Shown here: piece by piece, positions 60,389 through 64,000 of the stretch | Numbering within the stretch: the stretch's first letter is position 1 | Layout: every line of letters starts with the position of its first letter | Assembly: GCA_000697355.1 (NCBI GenBank) | Contig: JNEN01001247.1 | Span: 1-64,000 of the forward strand | Direction: 5' to 3' | Source: Syncephalastrum monosporum B8922 | Lineage: Eukaryota; Mucoromycota; Mucoromycetes; Mucorales; Syncephalastraceae | Length of the DNA: 64,000 nucleotides | Position numbers and translations under genes: made by a program | The notes under the pieces: generated by a model | Databases searched by the model: none | What the model was told of the DNA's origin: nothing | The model's input: the letters and a program-made list of their open reading frames with translations, nothing else

Positions 60389-60863
60389 ATTATACTAGAG
60401 TAGCGGGGTCGTGTTGTATTCTGCGGCAGCGTCGTATGTATCTTATGTGTGTGTCTCTGTAGGTTGTCAAGCTGAGAAAGAGTGCACAAATCGCTGAGTT
60501 TTTATACACACTGCCAGCTCAAATCGGTTCATGCTTGCTTGCTGCGCGCTTCGTATTATGGGCAGGATGACTCGGTAACTCGTGCTAGCATTCGCTCGCA
60601 GCCAACAACTCAAAACAGCTGAACTCTGTACACCATTGTCTTTTCTACAATACTCGTGTATAGTGACAGTAGAAAAGGATAAACTAGACGATTGGAATGG
60701 GGTGTATTGTGACACCTGCAATCAGACTGGCAAAATAAACAAAGCCGAAAAAGACGCTTTTTATAACAATTTTATTATCTAAAATGAATGTATGTGGAGC
60801 AAATGTATTTACAGAGCACTTTACAGAGCACTTTACAGAGCACTTTTCAGAGCACGGTGCCGC
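60389..60863. other. Intergenic between RTR1 and CsbD-like gene
   Basis: RTR1 promoter plus the 3' region of the CsbD-like gene, with a short tandem repeat. No gene seen. Confidence 0.7.
60811..60855 (+). repeat. 12-bp tandem repeat, ~3.7 units
   Basis: Units of ACAGAGCACTTT, the last with one inserted T. It lies just downstream of the CsbD-like stop, so probably in its 3' UTR. Confidence 0.9.
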
Positions 60864-61121
60864 TCAGTTGGTGTTCGCACCGCCACTGCCGCCGGACTTG
60901 CCGCCAAAGTTATTCATCATGTTATTCACTTCGTTCTTGGCCTTGCTCGTAAAGTCGCTAAACATGTGCTGGGCCTTCGATGTCATGCCTTCAAGCTTGC
61001 CACTCGTGTTCTGGGCTTGGCCCTCCGATTGCATACGATCACTGCCCATCATGTTGCCGGCCGTTTCCTTGGCCTGGCCCATGCCTTGGTTCATATTGGC
61101 GTTGGTCTTGTTGGCGTCCAT
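60864..61121 (-). CDS. CsbD-like stress protein
   Basis: A single exon of 85 residues: small, hydrophilic, Gly/Asn/Met rich. It contains GQAKETAGNMMGSDRMQSEG, close to the CsbD family core seen in bacterial stress proteins and in fungal proteins described as cruciform-DNA binding (Hmp1 type). It ends in a Gly/Ser/Asn tail. The ATG at 61121 is used; two more codons upstream are open but start with TTG. Expression of the family rises under stress in other organisms; function here is inferred. Confidence 0.83.
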   Translation of the reverse strand: MDANKTNANMNQGMGQAKETAGNMMGSDRMQSEGQAQNTSGKLEGMTSKAQHMFSDFTSKAKNEVNNMMNNFGGKSGGSGGANTN

Positions 61122-61246
61122 CTTCAATAGCGATGTTGAAATAAGTTTAAATAAAAAAAAGTTGCAGAATTAGATGTGCGAGGCAGGGTTGTGTTATCTT
61201 ATACACAGATAGAGAGCGGATAGACATGGGGTTGGCTGTGGTTTCT

Positions 61247-62455
61247 TCAAGGTTGTTTGTTTCTCACGCATTTGGAAAGGCGTGTTTGTTCTTCGCTGGA
61301 ACACTGCAGCAGTGTTGATAGGACGGGTATCAGTTGCGCCTAAACCCACACACCACGCCATCCGTCAGCCTGTCTTTTACGTGGAAATACGGTTCCAAAG
61401 TTTCGCCAGACTTGCCTGCATTTGCCTCTTCTCAAAGAACATAATGATCACGTTACGTAGATATGCTAGGTTGATTTCCTTGTCTTCGTGCGAAGTTGCC
61501 TTGCGGATCTCTTCACGTAGGGCCTGCAATAAACTTAATGAGAATACAAACAGAAATGTGGAGATGTTCGTTACCTTATTGATGGCTTTAAGGTGACCCT
61601 CACGCACATGTGCCTCCTCCAACGCCTTGTGCTGATCTTTCAAAACGACGTGCTTCGACTAGAGAGACGAATATCAGGAGTGAGCCATAGATAAAACAAA
61701 CAGATATGAGGCGGCTACCATAGCTTCCTGTAGGCGGTCGTGCTTCTCATGCCATTCTCGTGTGCAAGATGCAGCCTGCTCGAGCTGAGTCTCGTAAGAA
61801 GCCCGCTCGCGGGCTTGATCTGCTAGTGCTTTTTCGAGTTCACGCGACTTGGTCTCAAGCTCTGCCTTGATGACAGGCGTCTTATTCTCCCAGTTCTGTT
61901 GGCGAATTCGGTGCAGCTCTCGATCCAACGCTTGGATACGCGCCTCCGCGTGTTCGAGCTGACTTTCAGACTCACGCCATCGTTCTTCCAGGACCTGAAG
62001 TGGGTCTCTCTCGTCCGTGTTGGTTGACGCGTCGCAACCGGATGAGACGCTCAAGGCGGTCACAAGCCCTGCAGGCGCCTCGTCTTCACTTTTAGACAGC
62101 GTAGATCCAGTCAGTTCGGCAATGAGGGCCTGCGCTTTGCGAAGCTCTTGACGGGCCGCATCGGCTTCCTGCATGAAGTGGACAACATTCTTTTTCGATT
62201 CTTCACGCTCCAGCTTCAGTTCCTCATTTTCGTTGCCAAGGCGCGCAATGTCCTCTTGAAGTTTCTGATGCCGGTTTCTCTTGTTCACCATGGGTGTATT
62301 TTTTTCCCAAGACAATAGCTGGAGCTGCACAAAAGAAGGTCCAGACTCACGAACGCGCCCTCCCCCTTTTTCTTTAAGCATCTGCCCAAATCCGGATCAG
62401 CAATTTGAGCTGGAACTTCAGCCTTATCATATGGATTGCGAACTTTTTCTTTCAT
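61247..62455 (-). CDS. Golgin-like coiled-coil protein with GRIP domain
   Basis: The certain exons are 61719-62291 (or slightly shorter), 61575-61658, 61416-61523 and 61247-61339. From the Met at 62291 this gives 285 residues of almost continuous coiled coil (RHQKLQEDIARLGNENEELK, ERWRESESQLEHAEARIQAL). A C-terminal GRIP domain follows: INLAYLRNVIIMFFEKRQMQ joined to AQLIPVLSTLLQCSSEEQ. GRIP domains bind Arl1 at the trans-Golgi network. The last intron needs a GC donor (CAG-GCAAGT). An upstream exon (62351-62455, MKEKVRNPYDKAEVP...) with a good GTGAGT donor can join in frame near 62277 and would give a longer form. The true start is unresolved. Confidence 0.85.
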
Positions 62456-62565
62456 TTGACGGATAAAAATACATATGTATATGATAAATAAGATGCTTAC
62501 ATAGAGAGTACAAAATATGCTAGTAGTAGTGTACATTCGTAGGAGATGATACTTTTAGACTTTGA

Positions 62566-63944
62566 TTAAGCCCACTTGCCTAGGAGAGCCATGAGGGCAG
62601 CTCCGATGTACATGGACAGGAGACAAGTGGCCTTGTAAGGGAAAGAAGCCTGGCGAAAATTGCAGTTCTGGTTGACTTCCACACAGATGAGGGAGATGAA
62701 AGAGTTGTAGAGGAGGATACCAGCGGAGAGCGAGTCCAGGACGGCCTGCGCCAGGACGTTCGATTGCGACCAGGGATTAAGGGACGCGTGGATACCCATA
62801 CCAATAGCAATGCCTAAAGGCGTCGTCAGGCAAAAGGCGATACCCATAAATGCAGGCTTCAGCCACGACTTGAGGTTCATATCATTGATCCGCGTGCCTA
62901 GTGCAATGGCCTCAAAGAACTAGACACTTTATATGAGTTATCTTGCCATCAACCGTCCAAATTGCTTACCTGATGGAAAACCATGGCAATAAACAAGACA
63001 GTGAAGCCATCCTCGCCGGTGGTGCCGAGGGTGATACCGATGATGATAGAGTGGATAACGATACCGAGCTCGAGAATGATGATGCCGACATTCTTGAACA
63101 GACGCGAGTCTTCAAAAGAAGAAGCAGATACGCTATGATGATGGTGGTGCGGCTGCTCGGCCGCGGTTGTGACGGATTCACCCTTCTCGGATCCACCCAC
63201 AGCAAGCTCAGCATCAGGTATGGGCTGGTTGGCGCTGGTGTTCTTCTTATACTTGTTCTCGAGATGAGTCAAGATAGAGAGCTCCAAGAGTTGAACAAAG
63301 AAGACAGCGAGCAAGGCGAAGATACCCACAAAGCCTTCATAGGTATCCCATAAACCGGTCTGGATGCAAGGGCTCTCAAATTTTTCGGACGCCTCGGGTA
63401 TCATGTGGATAAAGGCCACGGCAAGAATAACACCAGTACCAACTAAAGTAAGTATAAAAGTTAATTTCTGCGACTCCATCACAAGTTAATAGTATTGTAC
63501 TTACAGAATTTACCGATCGACAGTATCCAGTGGCGCGGGCTACCCTGGCTATAGGGGCTAATGCGATGCATGAGGATAGGAACAAAAATGCCTAGAGGAT
63601 TTTCGTTTAGTCGACTTCTTTTTCTGTGTTAAAACTGGTACTCACCGATGAATGAGCCGGCCAAGATAATAAAGATGGAACCAATGCGGAGGCCTGTGTT
63701 GTATTCTTCTTCGGTAGCAACACATTCTTCAGCCGAGTCGGGAGAGTCGTGAGCGTGACCTCCAGACTCCTCAGCCTCAGCCGAGTGATCATGACCCTCA
63801 TGTGCGTTTGCATCGGCTATAATATTTTGTAAGTTTCCACCGCAATTATTTGTAAGCATTTAGCTACGTACCCTCTTGCGCGATAGCATAAATGATTTGC
63901 AGCAAGAAGAAGGCGAATGTCAGCAAATGTTTTCGGGTGAGCAT
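62566..63944 (-). CDS. ZIP-family zinc/iron transporter (Zrt-like)
   Basis: Five exons: 63872-63944, 63646-63816, 63505-63591, 62970-63442 and 62566-62919, giving 385 residues. A signal sequence (MLTRKHLLTFAFFLLQ) leads to a His/Asp/Glu-rich extracellular stretch (HEGHDHSAEAEE). Eight hydrophobic spans follow. The cytosolic loop between spans 3 and 4 carries PHHHHHS. Spans 4 and 5 hold the metal-path residues HSIIIGITLG and HQFFEAIALG, as in Zrt1/Zrt2. The protein probably imports Zn2+ at the plasma membrane. Intron 4 falls right after the Gln of VFHQ, inside the span-5 motif. The first ~56 bases after the start at the window edge are promoter. Confidence 0.95.
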
Positions 63945-64000
63945 GTTGAGCCAATGTTATGATCAAGGAAGAGGAGAGTGTGGATTAGCGCAAGTACACC

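Overview
This is a stretch of filamentous-fungal nuclear DNA. Almost every gene has several introns of about 45-110 nt with fungal GT..AG borders. The coding parts are near 50% GC and the spacers are AT-rich. The gene set (intron-split RPL19 and RPL27, a DEP-DH-PH-CNH RhoGEF, a CAP59-type mannosyltransferase, a CYSTM protein, an intron-poor wax-synthase-like MBOAT) fits an early-diverging fungus, most likely Mucoromycota. That placement is inference from gene style, not from a database search.

Layout. 1-4150 is repeat-rich: a 1.9 kb element with 150-bp terminal inverted repeats, an AT-rich spacer, a 10-bp minisatellite, and one copy of a ~360-bp dispersed repeat whose second copy is at about 9910-10269. 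4160-12332 holds RPR2 (-) and MHR1 (+) sharing a 198-bp promoter, a mitochondrial adenylate kinase, a PAP2 lipid phosphatase and an F-box protein. 12864-24085 holds RPL27, a four-span membrane protein, an HP1-type chromodomain protein, a PTPMT1-like phosphatase, TMA46/ZC3H15 and a wax-synthase-like acyltransferase. 25533-38531 holds RPL19, a TBC1D8/9-type Rab GAP, a RhoGEF and a 2-oxoglutarate oxygenase. 41248-48903 holds a small secreted protein, a CAP59-type mannosyltransferase, a CYSTM protein, APN2 (-) and CSN5 (+) sharing a 148-bp promoter. 49202-63944 holds a C2H2 transcription factor, a coiled-coil protein, a 4.1 kb gene-free stretch, a RING protein, RTR1/RPAP2, a CsbD-like protein, a GRIP golgin and a ZIP metal transporter.

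The genes are mostly unrelated housekeeping and signalling genes in mixed orientation; I see no biosynthetic or defence cluster. The unusual content is at the level of DNA and RNA structure: a nearly intact TIR element carrying fragments of two different coding sequences, five introns that need GC instead of GT at the donor, micro-exons of 5 and 14 nt, a start codon split by an intron, and a minisatellite with a 10-bp period. The small secreted histidine/arginine/tyrosine-tailed peptide gene is the most interesting uncharacterised protein.

Exon coordinates below were derived by hand from reading frame, splice signals and family similarity. Exon sums are multiples of three for every spliced gene listed.
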